From the NCBI RefSeq assembly GCF_025567465.1, contig NZ_JAOQKI010000001.1:1-64000 (forward strand): a stretch of 64,000 nt of DNA. Reading direction: 5' to 3'. Position numbers and translations under genes: made by a program. How positions within the stretch are numbered: the stretch's first letter is position 1; the number at the start of each line of letters is the position of its first letter. Shown here piece by piece: positions 35,857 through 44,971 of the stretch. The notes under the pieces were generated by a model. The model saw only the letters and a program-made list of their open reading frames with translations. It had not been told where the DNA came from and did no database searches. This stretch comes from Roseburia_C amylophila. GTDB taxonomy: Bacteria; Bacillota; Clostridia; Lachnospirales; Lachnospiraceae.

Positions 35857-36297
35857 ATGAAGATAGCAATCGGATGCGACCCAAACGCACAGAAGGAAAA
35901 AGAAGAGGTTATAGCATTTATTGAGAAGAAGGGATACGGAACTGTAGAGGATTTCGGAAGTGAAGATTCAATCTATGCAAACGTGGCCATTAAGGTCAGC
36001 GAAGCAGTCGCTTCCGGTGGGTACGACAGAGGAATTTTAATCTGCGGAACCGGAATCGGAATGTCCATATCCGCAAATAAAGTAAAAGGTGCATACGCGG
36101 CACTGGTTTCGGATGTTTATTCCGCACAAAGAGCGCGTTTGAGTAATGATGCAAACATCATCTGCATGGGAGCTTTTACAACTGGAAGCAAAGTAAGAGA
36201 ACTGTTAGTTGAGGCGTTTTTCGAGAACGAATTTGTAAAGGGATGTGCTTCACAGCCGAAAGTTGATGCGTTTGTGGAGTACGATCAGAATAGATAA
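35857..36297 (+). CDS. RpiB/LacAB-family sugar-phosphate isomerase, EryI/DerI-like
   Basis: A protein of 146 residues: IAIGCDPNAQKEKEEV, ILICGTGIGMSISANKV with the catalytic Cys, and VYSAQRARLSNDANIICMG. In the family the CGTGIG Cys acts as base. The start of the protein differs from RpiB (usual DHAG is CDPN here), as in erythrose-4-phosphate isomerases of erythritol pathways. Probable reaction: D-erythrulose 4-phosphate to D-erythrose 4-phosphate. Ribose-5-phosphate isomerase is the alternative. AAAGGAGAATAAGTAAT gives the start. Confidence 0.8.
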   Translation: MKIAIGCDPNAQKEKEEVIAFIEKKGYGTVEDFGSEDSIYANVAIKVSEAVASGGYDRGILICGTGIGMSISANKVKGAYAALVSDVYSAQRARLSNDANIICMGAFTTGSKVRELLVEAFFENEFVKGCASQPKVDAFVEYDQNR

Positions 36298-36310
36298 GCA
36301 GGTAAAGCAT

Positions 36311-37096
36311 ATGAAACGAAAGAAATATTTTGGCAGTAATTTAAAAATGTATAAGAATGTCGCACAGACGGAAAGCTATCTGAAGGAGCTGGCAGACAGA
36401 ACGAGAGAGCTTTGCATGCAGAATCCGGATATGGAATTGTTCATTCTGCCGTCTTACACGTCTTTGGAAACAGCGTCAAAAAGTACGGATCAGTCCGAAA
36501 TCCATCTTGGTGCACAGAATATGTGCTGGGAGGATGAAGGTCAGTTTACCGGTGAGATTTCTCCGGTTATGTTAGAGGAACTTGACCTTCACCTTGTAAT
36601 GGTAGGTCATTCCGAGCGCCGACATGTCTTTGGAGAGAGCAACATTGAGGAAAACAAGAAGATGCTCGCCGCGATGAAGCACGGCTTTACCGGTCTTCTA
36701 TGCATCGGCGAGACGAAAGAAGAGAAAGGGTACGGTATCGCAGATGAGGTACTGCGTACACAGATCAAGGTTGGTCTGCATGGAATTGCGGCAGAGGATC
36801 TGGATAAAGTATGGATTGCATATGAGCCGGTATGGGCGATTGGTGTCAATGGTATACCAGCACCAGTGGAGTATGCACAGGAAAAGCATCATGTGATCCG
36901 AGAGACATTAAGAGAACTGTACGGCGAAGCCGCAGATGTTGTTCCGGCACTGTATGGCGGAAGTGTGAATCTTGAGAATGCTACTAGGCTTTTTGTACAG
37001 CCGGATATTGATGGCTTATATGTAGGAAGGGTTGCATGGGATGCAAAGCGTTTTGCCGGACTGATTGCAGATTGTCTGGCAACGGGTGAAAAGTAG
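36311..37096 (+). CDS. TIM-family isomerase, EryH/LerI-like
   Basis: A protein of 261 residues with the triosephosphate isomerase barrel: catalytic Lys in GSNLKMYK, His in GHSERRHVFGE and Glu in AYEPVWAIG. Two spots differ from glycolytic TIM. The N-terminal motif lacks Trp (NLK for NWK), and loop 6 reads AIGVNGIPAP instead of AIGTGKTAT. As I recall it, Brucella EryH has AIGENGIPA at this place and GAQNMHW; here GAQNMCWEDEGQFTGEISP. It probably interconverts L-erythrulose 1-phosphate and D-erythrulose 4-phosphate. A second ordinary tpiA should lie elsewhere. Confidence 0.82.
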   Translation: MKRKKYFGSNLKMYKNVAQTESYLKELADRTRELCMQNPDMELFILPSYTSLETASKSTDQSEIHLGAQNMCWEDEGQFTGEISPVMLEELDLHLVMVGHSERRHVFGESNIEENKKMLAAMKHGFTGLLCIGETKEEKGYGIADEVLRTQIKVGLHGIAAEDLDKVWIAYEPVWAIGVNGIPAPVEYAQEKHHVIRETLRELYGEAADVVPALYGGSVNLENATRLFVQPDIDGLYVGRVAWDAKRFAGLIADCLATGEK

Positions 37097-37115
37097 AAGG
37101 TAGAAAGGAGTCAGC

Positions 37116-37952
37116 ATGACAGAACTCGAATTAAAAAAGACAGCAAATGAGGTGCGTAAAAATATTGTGACCGCTGTGTATCATGCACATTCCGGTCATC
37201 CAGGTGGATCATTATCCGCAGCGGATATATTGACTTATCTCTATTTTGAGGAGATGAATGTTGAACCGAAGGATCCTGGGAAAGCGGATCGAGATCGTTT
37301 TGTATTATCCAAGGGACACGCAGCGCCGGGATTATATTCTGCCCTTGCGGAGCGTGGCTATATTGATAAAGAAGAATTAAAAGGCCTTCGTCATGTAGGC
37401 TGTTTCCTGCAGGGACATCCGGATATGAAGCATATACCGGGCGTGGATATGTCATCCGGTTCACTTGGACAGGGCATTTCCGCAGCCGTAGGTATGGCTC
37501 TGGCGGGTAAGATGGATCATGCGGATTACCGTGTGTACACATTGCTCGGTGACGGAGAGATTCAGGAAGGTCAGGCTTGGGAGGCTTCCATGCTGGCTGC
37601 CAACCACAAGCTTGACAATCTGGTTGTAATTGTGGACAACAATAACTTACAGATTGACGGAACGGTAGAAGAGGTCAATTCCCCATATCCAATCGACGAG
37701 AAATTTAAAGCATTCAAATTCCATGTGATCAGCATCAACGGAAACGACTTTGACGAGATTGCAGCAGCTTTCAAGAAAGCCCGTGAGCACAAGGGACAGC
37801 CTACTGCGATTATTGCCAGGACGATCAAAGGAAAAGGTGTTTCCTTCATGGAGAACCAGGTAGGCTGGCATGGCAAGGCACCGAACAAAGAGGAATATGA
37901 GACAGCAATGGAAGAATTAGAGAAAGCAGGTGAAGCATTATGTCAGAAGTAA
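37116..37952 (+). CDS. Transketolase, N-terminal subunit
   Basis: A protein of 278 residues holding the thiamine-diphosphate half: SGHPGGSLSAADILTYLY, LSKGHAAPGLYS, GSLGQGISAAVGMAL, and the diphosphate/metal motif GDGEIQEGQAWEA through NNNLQIDG. It pairs with the next gene; the two overlap by 13 bases. Split transketolases are common in Firmicutes. In this cluster it would take D-erythrose 4-phosphate plus a ketose donor to fructose 6-phosphate. GAAAGGAGTCAGC precedes the ATG. Confidence 0.93.
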   Translation: MTELELKKTANEVRKNIVTAVYHAHSGHPGGSLSAADILTYLYFEEMNVEPKDPGKADRDRFVLSKGHAAPGLYSALAERGYIDKEELKGLRHVGCFLQGHPDMKHIPGVDMSSGSLGQGISAAVGMALAGKMDHADYRVYTLLGDGEIQEGQAWEASMLAANHKLDNLVVIVDNNNLQIDGTVEEVNSPYPIDEKFKAFKFHVISINGNDFDEIAAAFKKAREHKGQPTAIIARTIKGKGVSFMENQVGWHGKAPNKEEYETAMEELEKAGEALCQK

Positions 37953-38881
37953 AGAAGATTGCGACACGTGACAGTTACGGCAATGCATTGGTCGAATTGG
38001 GTAGGGAGCATGAAAATCTTGTTGTTTTAGATGCAGACCTGGCAGCTGCCACCAAGACTGTTGTATTTAAGAAAGCATATCCGGAACGTTTTATTGACTG
38101 TGGGATCGCAGAAGCAAATATGACTGGTGTTGCAGCAGGACTTTCTACATGTGGAAAGGTTCCATTTATCAGTTCTTTTGCGATGTTTGTAGCAGGAAGA
38201 GCATTTGAGCAGATACGCAATTCTATCGGATATCCGCATCTGAATGTGAAGATTGGTGCGACGCATGCAGGAATTACCGTCGGCGAGGACGGAGCAACAC
38301 ATCAGTGCAACGAGGATATTGCTTTGATGCGGACGATTCCAGGTATGGTTGTGATTAGCCCGGCGGACGATGTGGAAGCACGTGTAGCCGTGAAGGCGGC
38401 CTATAAGTATGAAGGACCGGTCTACTTACGATTTGGCAGACTGGCACTTCCAGTCATCCACAATGAGTCAGATTATACATTTGAGATTGGAAAAGGCGAA
38501 ATTCTTCGCGAGGGAAAGGATCTGACAATTGTTGCAACCGGTGCAATGGTGAGCAATAGCCTTGAGGCTGCCAAAAAACTGAAAGAAGACGGTATCGAGG
38601 CAAAGGTGATTAACATTCATACAATCAAGCCACTCGATGAGGGCCTGATTGTTAAAGCAGCAAAAGAGACCGGCAAAATTGTCACGGTAGAGGAGCATTC
38701 CGTGATTGGCGGACTTGGAAGCGCGGTATGTGATGCACTTGCGGTGAAGGCTCCGACTCAGGTTTTAAAAATCGGAATCAACGATACGTTCGGCGAGTCC
38801 GGACCGGCAGTGGAACTGCTTAAAAAATATGGGCTGGATGCAGATAACATTTATGCAAAGATTAAAAGCTTTGTAAAATAA
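37940..38881 (+). CDS. Transketolase, C-terminal subunit
   Basis: A protein of 313 residues: pyrimidine-binding domain (RDSYGNALVELGRE, LDADLAAATKT, FIDCGIAEANMTGVAAGLS with the catalytic Glu) and the C-terminal domain (VTVEEHSVIGGLGSAV). Forms a heterotetramer with the N-terminal subunit. Start within the end of the previous gene, with AGCAGGTGAAGCATT. Last gene of the operon. Confidence 0.93.
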   Translation: MSEVKKIATRDSYGNALVELGREHENLVVLDADLAAATKTVVFKKAYPERFIDCGIAEANMTGVAAGLSTCGKVPFISSFAMFVAGRAFEQIRNSIGYPHLNVKIGATHAGITVGEDGATHQCNEDIALMRTIPGMVVISPADDVEARVAVKAAYKYEGPVYLRFGRLALPVIHNESDYTFEIGKGEILREGKDLTIVATGAMVSNSLEAAKKLKEDGIEAKVINIHTIKPLDEGLIVKAAKETGKIVTVEEHSVIGGLGSAVCDALAVKAPTQVLKIGINDTFGESGPAVELLKKYGLDADNIYAKIKSFVK

Positions 38882-38929
38882 TTCAAATAAGCAGCAGGAA
38901 AGCCTATATAGATGGTTTATAAAACTGCC

Positions 38930-40351
38930 TTATAACTCTTCACGCTGGGCTGCCGGCAGGGTGAAGATAAATTCTGTGCCGACTCCTTCGGTACTGATGA
39001 CGTTGATATTTTCATCATGTGCCTGAATAATTTCTTTTACGATAGAGAGTCCAAGACCGGAACCCTTCTTGTCCTTTCCACGGGACAGGTCGGTTTTGTA
39101 GAAACGCTCAAAAATTTTGTTCTGGCTGTCTTTTGGAATTCCGATGCCGGTATCCTTGACAGAAACAAATACTTTTTCGCTTTTCTTGGTGGTCTCAATG
39201 GTGATTTCAGAATCATGGTGGCTGAACTTGATGGCATTGTCAATCAGATTATAAACCACCTGCTGAATCTTGCTCATATCCGCTTTTACATAAAGTGTTT
39301 TACCGGCAAGAATCAGGTGGAAGGAAATCCGTTTGGCTTTGCAGGTTCCCTCAAAGGTAAGACAGGTCATTTTAATTAACTGGTTAATGTCAAATTCGCT
39401 GACGTCTAACATTGTGCCGTGGCTGCCGTATTTATTTAACTCTAAGAGGCTCTGGGTGAGCTTGGACAAACGGTCTGTCTCGAAAACAATGATATTTAAA
39501 TATTTTTCCTGCATCTCCGGTGGAATCGTTCCGTCTAACATGGCTTCCACATAACCTTTGATGGAAGTAAGCGGAGAACGAAAATCATGGGAGACATTGG
39601 AAATAAATTTACGCTGGTCATCCTCCAGGGTATTCAGCTCATTTGCCATATAATTTAGAGAAGCGGCAAGATAGCCGATTTCATCATTTTTATGTACCGG
39701 AATTTTATAACTGAAATTGCCCTCGGCAAAAGCATCAGCACCCTTAATCATTTTGCGGATTGGGATGTAGACCTCGAAGCCAATGATAATCAGTAACAGG
39801 GTTGCACAGATAAAAATCAGAAGCAGAGTCAGGTACATAATATTCAGTAAATGTGCATGATGGTGCGTGATTACGGAAAGTGGCTGGTGAATCAGCACAT
39901 ATCCACGCACCTTGTAATTAATCGTAATCGGCGAAAATACCGTAAGATGCGTATCGTCATAATAATTATAAAAAGAACCGGTGGTGTAATATTTGCTGCC
40001 AAAATCTGCCACATTAAATCCGTCAATGTGTGTCAGGTGGTCCATGTCCACAGATGCATTGGAGTTAATCAGAATATCACCATCTGTATTCATGACCCAT
40101 ATTTCTGAAGAAAGATAAGTGCTAAGGGTGGTAAGACTGTCATGCAAGTCATCTACCGTAATATCTTCATTGAAATAGTTTGAAGCATAGGTAGATGCAA
40201 TCATATTGGCTTCCTTGTAAAGCCGGTCAACTTCGGTATCTTCAATATATTCATAAGTATAGTGGGAGCTGAAGGTGGATACGAGAATAAAGCCGAGAAT
40301 GCCAAAAATCACATATCCAATCAGCAGCTTCAGATAAAGTCGTTTCTTCAT
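38930..40351 (-). CDS. Sensor histidine kinase of a two-component system
   Basis: A protein of 473 residues: TM1 (about 8-30), an extracellular sensor region of about 135 residues, TM2 (about 168-192), HAMP, HisKA with the phospho-accepting His of SNVSHDFRSPLTSIKGY near 255, and an HATPase with DNAIKFS, DTGIGIPKD and GSGLGLSIVKEI. PhoR/VicK-like layout; the signal is unknown. Its ATG overlaps the stop of the response regulator, so both come from one mRNA. Confidence 0.92.
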   Translation of the reverse strand: MKKRLYLKLLIGYVIFGILGFILVSTFSSHYTYEYIEDTEVDRLYKEANMIASTYASNYFNEDITVDDLHDSLTTLSTYLSSEIWVMNTDGDILINSNASVDMDHLTHIDGFNVADFGSKYYTTGSFYNYYDDTHLTVFSPITINYKVRGYVLIHQPLSVITHHHAHLLNIMYLTLLLIFICATLLLIIIGFEVYIPIRKMIKGADAFAEGNFSYKIPVHKNDEIGYLAASLNYMANELNTLEDDQRKFISNVSHDFRSPLTSIKGYVEAMLDGTIPPEMQEKYLNIIVFETDRLSKLTQSLLELNKYGSHGTMLDVSEFDINQLIKMTCLTFEGTCKAKRISFHLILAGKTLYVKADMSKIQQVVYNLIDNAIKFSHHDSEITIETTKKSEKVFVSVKDTGIGIPKDSQNKIFERFYKTDLSRGKDKKGSGLGLSIVKEIIQAHDENINVISTEGVGTEFIFTLPAAQREEL

Positions 40352-41049
40352 TCTTTAACCTCGAATTTGTATCCGATGCCCCAGACCGTAGAAATGCTCC
40401 AGGCGGTATGATCGTTAATTTTCTCACGAAGTCTTTTTACATGAACGTCAACGGTTCTGGTATCGCCTGCGTATTCATAGCCCCAGATATGGTCTAAAAG
40501 CTGTTCTCTGGTAAATACCTGATTCGGTGAGGATGCAAGAAAATAAAGAAGCTCTAACTCCTTTGGCGGCATATCAATTGTTTTGCCGTAATATTCTACG
40601 GAATAGTTGGAAAGATTGACCACCAGATCCGGATAAGTAACACATTTTAAATCCGGCTGTACAGGCTCCTGCTTCACCGGCTGGTAGCGGCGGAGCACCG
40701 CCTTGACTCTGGCAACCAGTTCTTTGGAATCAAAAGGCTTCATGATATAGTCATCTGCCCCCAGCTCCAGTCCGAGAACCTTGTCAAAGATTTCACCTTT
40801 GGCAGATAACATGATAATCGGAACATTTGCTTTTGCCCGGATTTCACGGCATACCTGATAACCATCAATGCCCGGAAGCATCAAATCAAGAAGAATCAGA
40901 TTTGGTGCATAGGTTTCAAATTCTTTCAAAGCAGATTCCCCATCATGAACCATCTTTGTATCAAAGCATTCCTTCGTGAGATACAGGGAAATCAGTTCTG
41001 CGATATTAACATCATCATCTACAATTAAAATTTTCTGTTTTGCAGCCAT
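40348..41049 (-). CDS. OmpR/PhoB-family response regulator
   Basis: A protein of 233 residues. Receiver domain with the acidic pair IVDDD, phospho-Asp in LILLDLMLPG near 55, and Lys in MKPFDSKEL. Winged-helix output domain with FTREQLLDHIWGYEYAGDTRTVDVHVKRLREKI. Partner of the adjacent kinase (4-base ATGA overlap). GGAAGTTTCCTATG precedes; targets are unknown. Confidence 0.95.
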   Translation of the reverse strand: MAAKQKILIVDDDVNIAELISLYLTKECFDTKMVHDGESALKEFETYAPNLILLDLMLPGIDGYQVCREIRAKANVPIIMLSAKGEIFDKVLGLELGADDYIMKPFDSKELVARVKAVLRRYQPVKQEPVQPDLKCVTYPDLVVNLSNYSVEYYGKTIDMPPKELELLYFLASSPNQVFTREQLLDHIWGYEYAGDTRTVDVHVKRLREKINDHTAWSISTVWGIGYKFEVKE

Positions 41050-41090
41050 AGGAAACTTCCTTTCTGTTTTACGTAGTTCATATACTTGAT

Positions 41091-43469
41091 TTATTTAAAT
41101 TCTGCAATGGTAACACCGGCATCTCCTTCACCAAATTCTCCTAAGTGGAAGGACTTGATATAAGACTGTCGTTTCAAATGACTCTGTACGGCACTGCGCA
41201 GGGCACCGGTTCCTTTTCCGTGTACGATGCGCACGGAAGGAAGATGTGCAAGATAAGCATCATCCAAGTATTTATCCAAAAGAGCAATAGCTTCATCCAC
41301 TGTTTTTCCAATCAGATTGATTTCTGTGGAAACAGAAGCGGATTTACTCATCTTAAGCTTTCCGGCACCGGTCTTGGCATATTTCTTGCTGCCCGGAGCA
41401 GCATCTTCAATTAGTACTAAATCCTTGATGTTTACCTGGGAGCGGAGAATTCCCATCTGCACAAAGAGGTCACCCTTTGCATTCGGCAGGGAGTGTACCG
41501 TTCCGGTTAAATTCATACTTAATACTTTTACGCTGTCACCGATACGAAGCTTCTTTGGAACCTTTGGATTGTAGATGGCAGTATCTTTTTCCTTTGAGCT
41601 CTTTTTCTCATTGGCAGCCATTTTCTCCCGGATATTGGTACGCTGTTTTTCCATTTCCTGAATGGAAGGTCTGGTAGTGCCATATTTATTGAAATTACGG
41701 ATTGCCTCATCTGCAGTATCTTTGGCTTCCTGCAGAATCTGGTTTGCTTCTTCTTTTGCTTTACGAAGAATGGCATCCCGGCTTTCATCTAATTTTTCCT
41801 GCTTGTTCTTTAACTGCTGTTTTAATGCAGCAATTTCTGATTTGTAACGGTTGATTTCGGCCTGTTCTTTCTCTATGGTGATGCGGCTTGCTTCCAGGTC
41901 GGAAAGTAAATCTTCAAAATTCTGTTCATTACTGCTGATACGGGTTCTGGCATCCTCAATTAAAGTATCGGAAAGACCGAGTTTTTTGGAAATTGCAAAG
42001 GCATTACTTTTTCCCGGAATACCGATGAGAAGACGATAAGTCGGACTTAAGGTCTCTACATCAAATTCGCAGCAGGCATTTTCAATTCCACTGGTAGTTA
42101 AGGCATAAATCTTAATCTCACTGTAGTGGGTGGTCGCCATGGTACGGATGCCTCGACTGTGAAAATAAGATAAGATAGAAACTGCCAGGGCAGCGCCCTC
42201 CGTAGGGTCGGTTCCGGCACATAACTCATCAAAGAGAACCAGGGAATGTTCATTGGCTTCTTTTAAAATGTGGATAATGTTGGTCATATGGGAAGAAAAT
42301 GTGCTTAAGTTCTGCTCAATGCTTTGTTCATCTCCAATATCTGCAAAAATATCGTCAAAAACAGCAAGCTCACTGCGGTCTCCGGAAGGAATCGGAAGTC
42401 CCGCCTGTCCCATCAGAGAGAGAAGTCCCACAGTTTTTAAGGAAACGGTTTTACCACCGGTATTCGGTCCGGTAATGACAAGCTGGTCAAAATCGCTGCC
42501 TAAGGAAATGTCGATAGGAACTACTTTTTTTGCATCCAGCAGAGGGTGTCTGCCCTTTAAAATACGAATTTTCCGTTCTGTATTAAAATGCGGTGTAATT
42601 CCATTGTATTCCAAGGCATAAGCTGCTTTTGCAAATATAAAATCAAGCTCTGTTAAAATCTGATAATCGGTTTCAATGGCAGGAATATATTCCCCTGCTT
42701 TTGCCGATAAAGTGGCAAGAATAACGGCAATTTCGTCCTGCTCTTTGATGGATAATTCTTTTAATTCGTTGTTCAGATTTACCACAGCCATTGGCTCAAT
42801 GAAAAGAGTAGAACCGCTGGAGGACTGGTCATGCACCATACCGGTAATCTGGGATTTGGCTTCGGCTTTTACTGGAAGACAGTAGCGGCCGTTACGCATG
42901 GTAATGACAAAATCCTGCAGGCAGTTTCTGACATTCTGGTTATTTAACATCTGGTTTAACTGCGCATGGATACGGTCGCCGGTTGAGCGGATAGAACGGC
43001 GGATGGATTTTAAATTACTGCTGGCATCATCACTGATTTCATCCACAGAAATGATGCAGCGGCGGATCTCATCACAAAGAGGACTAAGAGGTTCTAAACC
43101 ATCAAAAAGTTCGCTCAGGGAATCAGATGGAATATCTTCCCGTTCCTTTCTGCCATAGGCTTTGACCCGGCGGGCAGTCTCTAATAATTTACAGAGGCCG
43201 AGAAGCTCTTCGATATTCATGGTTCCGCCGATTTCCACACGCCGGATGGCGGAAGAAAGCGGTTTGATACCGGAGCAGTCAAGCCGTCCCTTTTTCAGGC
43301 TGCGGTTCATGGCATCCTTAGTCTGCTGCTGTGCATTGGTAATCTCTGAGAGGCTGGTGGAAGGAAGCAGGGAAAGACAGCGTTCCTTGGTATCCGCACC
43401 GAAAGCATACTCCGCGAGCCGCTCTACAATTTTATTATATTCTAATGTTCTTAAAACCTTTTGATTCAT
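41091..43469 (-). CDS. mutS2: Endonuclease/ribosome-rescue ATPase MutS2
   Basis: A protein of 792 residues, the usual length. It lacks the mismatch-binding domain of MutS and has the core and ABC ATPase (TGPNTGGKTVSLKTVGLL near 330, DEQSIEQNLSTFSSHM, LVLFDELCAGTDPTEG Walker B). A long coiled coil covers about 515-630, then a KOW-like region and a C-terminal Smr nuclease domain (LIGKTVDEAIALLDKYLDDA, VRIVHGKGTGALR). In Bacillus MutS2 splits collided ribosomes; older work links it to recombination control. Confidence 0.96.
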   Translation of the reverse strand: MNQKVLRTLEYNKIVERLAEYAFGADTKERCLSLLPSTSLSEITNAQQQTKDAMNRSLKKGRLDCSGIKPLSSAIRRVEIGGTMNIEELLGLCKLLETARRVKAYGRKEREDIPSDSLSELFDGLEPLSPLCDEIRRCIISVDEISDDASSNLKSIRRSIRSTGDRIHAQLNQMLNNQNVRNCLQDFVITMRNGRYCLPVKAEAKSQITGMVHDQSSSGSTLFIEPMAVVNLNNELKELSIKEQDEIAVILATLSAKAGEYIPAIETDYQILTELDFIFAKAAYALEYNGITPHFNTERKIRILKGRHPLLDAKKVVPIDISLGSDFDQLVITGPNTGGKTVSLKTVGLLSLMGQAGLPIPSGDRSELAVFDDIFADIGDEQSIEQNLSTFSSHMTNIIHILKEANEHSLVLFDELCAGTDPTEGAALAVSILSYFHSRGIRTMATTHYSEIKIYALTTSGIENACCEFDVETLSPTYRLLIGIPGKSNAFAISKKLGLSDTLIEDARTRISSNEQNFEDLLSDLEASRITIEKEQAEINRYKSEIAALKQQLKNKQEKLDESRDAILRKAKEEANQILQEAKDTADEAIRNFNKYGTTRPSIQEMEKQRTNIREKMAANEKKSSKEKDTAIYNPKVPKKLRIGDSVKVLSMNLTGTVHSLPNAKGDLFVQMGILRSQVNIKDLVLIEDAAPGSKKYAKTGAGKLKMSKSASVSTEINLIGKTVDEAIALLDKYLDDAYLAHLPSVRIVHGKGTGALRSAVQSHLKRQSYIKSFHLGEFGEGDAGVTIAEFK

Positions 43470-43615
43470 AAATATTCTCCATAAAATGTACTAAAAATCA
43501 CTGCTTCTATTATACCCCAAACCGATTGTGGTGAAAAGGGCGGTTGAAAATAAGTTTCCGGATAAATGACGAAATTGGCACGTTTTTTACATTCCGGCAT
43601 CTTTTTTAAAAAATG

Positions 43616-43644
43616 TTGCAACATAGGCAGATAGAAAGTATAAT
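43616..43644 (+). promoter_or_regulatory. Promoter of the HtrA-like gene
   Basis: TTGCAA (43616-43621) and TATAAT (43639-43644) with a 17-base spacer. Confidence 0.8.
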
Positions 43645-43683
43645 TAAAAATGGTTGTATTTACAGTAGAAAAGAGGATTCCCT

Positions 43684-44958
43684 ATGTCAGAAAATGAAAA
43701 AGAGGAATTTGCATTTATCAAAGAGAAAATCAAGAACAAGCCGTTAAATAAGAGACGTATTATTTTAAAAATGGCATTTACGGTTGTGCTTGCGGTTGTC
43801 TTTGGACTTGTATCCTGTTTTGTATTTACATGGATGCGCCCGGTGATGGAAGAGTGGCTGAATAAGCCGGAGGATATCAAGGTGAGCATCCCGAAAGATG
43901 AAGAGGTACAGCCGGATACGGAAGAAGAGACAAATTCCACGGAGACAGGTGTAGACGAGCCGGATGTAGAAGAAGGCTTAAAAGAGCTTACACCGGAGGA
44001 ATATCAGAAATTACAGAGTAAGCTTTATGCGATTGGAAGCGAAGCAAATAAGTCCATTGTTACGGTGACAGGTGTGACCAGTGATGTGGACTGGTTTAAC
44101 ACGCCTTATGAGAGACAGGGACAGGCAAGTGGAGTCATTATTGCGGATACCGGTCAGGAGCTTCTGATTATGACAGAGCGCAAGGTCATAAGCGGAGCAA
44201 AATCCATTCATGTGACCTTCCTTGATAACAGCACCGTAGAAGCGGAGCTTAAAAACTATGACGGAAATACCGGAATTGCGATTTTAAATGTAAAACGTTC
44301 CGACATCGAAGAAAGCACTCTGGGCAGAATTAAAGTGGCAGTGCTTGGAAATTCACTTCAGACCACACGGGGCAGCGTTGTGCTGGCACTGGGCAGTCCG
44401 CTGGGAACGAATTTCTCCATATTGACAGGAAATATTACATCGACTTCTAACAGCATTTCCACCTTTGATGCAAACTACAATGTACTGACAACAGATATTG
44501 TGGGCAGTAGTCAGGGAAGTGGTGTACTGGTCAATCTCTCTGGTGAAGTGGTTGGAATTGTTATGCAGGATTACAGCAGCGGCGATGAGAATACGCTGAC
44601 CGCAATTTCCGTTTCCCAGTTGAAAGACATTATCGAGAAGCTTTCCAATGGACAGGATATTCCGTATCTTGGACTGAAACTGACTTCTGTAACATCTGAC
44701 ATTGAAAAGGAATATGACATACCAAAGGGCGTATATATTAAATCAGTGAGAATTGATTCCCCGGCGATGGTGGCAGGCTTGCAAAGCGGTGACGTCATCG
44801 TAAAGATTGCCGGAGAAAATGTAGAGACAGCGCAGGCATATAAGAATGTGTTATCCGGGCAGACTCCGGGAGATGTTGTAAAGATTACCATAAAACGCCA
44901 GGGGGCAGCAGGCTATGTAGAAATCGAATGTTCTGCAACCGTTGGTGTACTAAAATAG
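43684..44958 (+). CDS. HtrA-like membrane protein with PDZ domain, catalytic triad lost
   Basis: A protein of 424 residues: cytoplasmic N-terminus, one membrane segment (about 29-50), an acidic linker, a trypsin-like S1C domain (about 125-310) and a PDZ domain (about 325-415). In HtrA the triad lies in TNxHV, DxxTDIAV and GNSGGPL. The matching places here read MTERKVI, YDGNTGIAIL and SSQGSGVLVN, so His, Asp and Ser are all missing. The fold and PDZ are otherwise kept, so it is likely a non-catalytic chaperone or scaffold of the envelope. It is divergent to mutS2. Confidence 0.85.
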   Translation: MSENEKEEFAFIKEKIKNKPLNKRRIILKMAFTVVLAVVFGLVSCFVFTWMRPVMEEWLNKPEDIKVSIPKDEEVQPDTEEETNSTETGVDEPDVEEGLKELTPEEYQKLQSKLYAIGSEANKSIVTVTGVTSDVDWFNTPYERQGQASGVIIADTGQELLIMTERKVISGAKSIHVTFLDNSTVEAELKNYDGNTGIAILNVKRSDIEESTLGRIKVAVLGNSLQTTRGSVVLALGSPLGTNFSILTGNITSTSNSISTFDANYNVLTTDIVGSSQGSGVLVNLSGEVVGIVMQDYSSGDENTLTAISVSQLKDIIEKLSNGQDIPYLGLKLTSVTSDIEKEYDIPKGVYIKSVRIDSPAMVAGLQSGDVIVKIAGENVETAQAYKNVLSGQTPGDVVKITIKRQGAAGYVEIECSATVGVLK

Positions 44959-44971
44959 AAAGAGGAAAATT

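Noticed and set aside
35857..37096. Plain ribose-5-phosphate and triosephosphate isomerases
   Set aside because: Possible, but the NGIPA loop and CDPN start fit tetrose-phosphate enzymes better. Kept as the alternative, not as the call.
41145..43464. Several open frames antisense to mutS2
   Set aside because: They arise from codon bias on the opposite strand; mutS2 is intact and conserved along the whole stretch.
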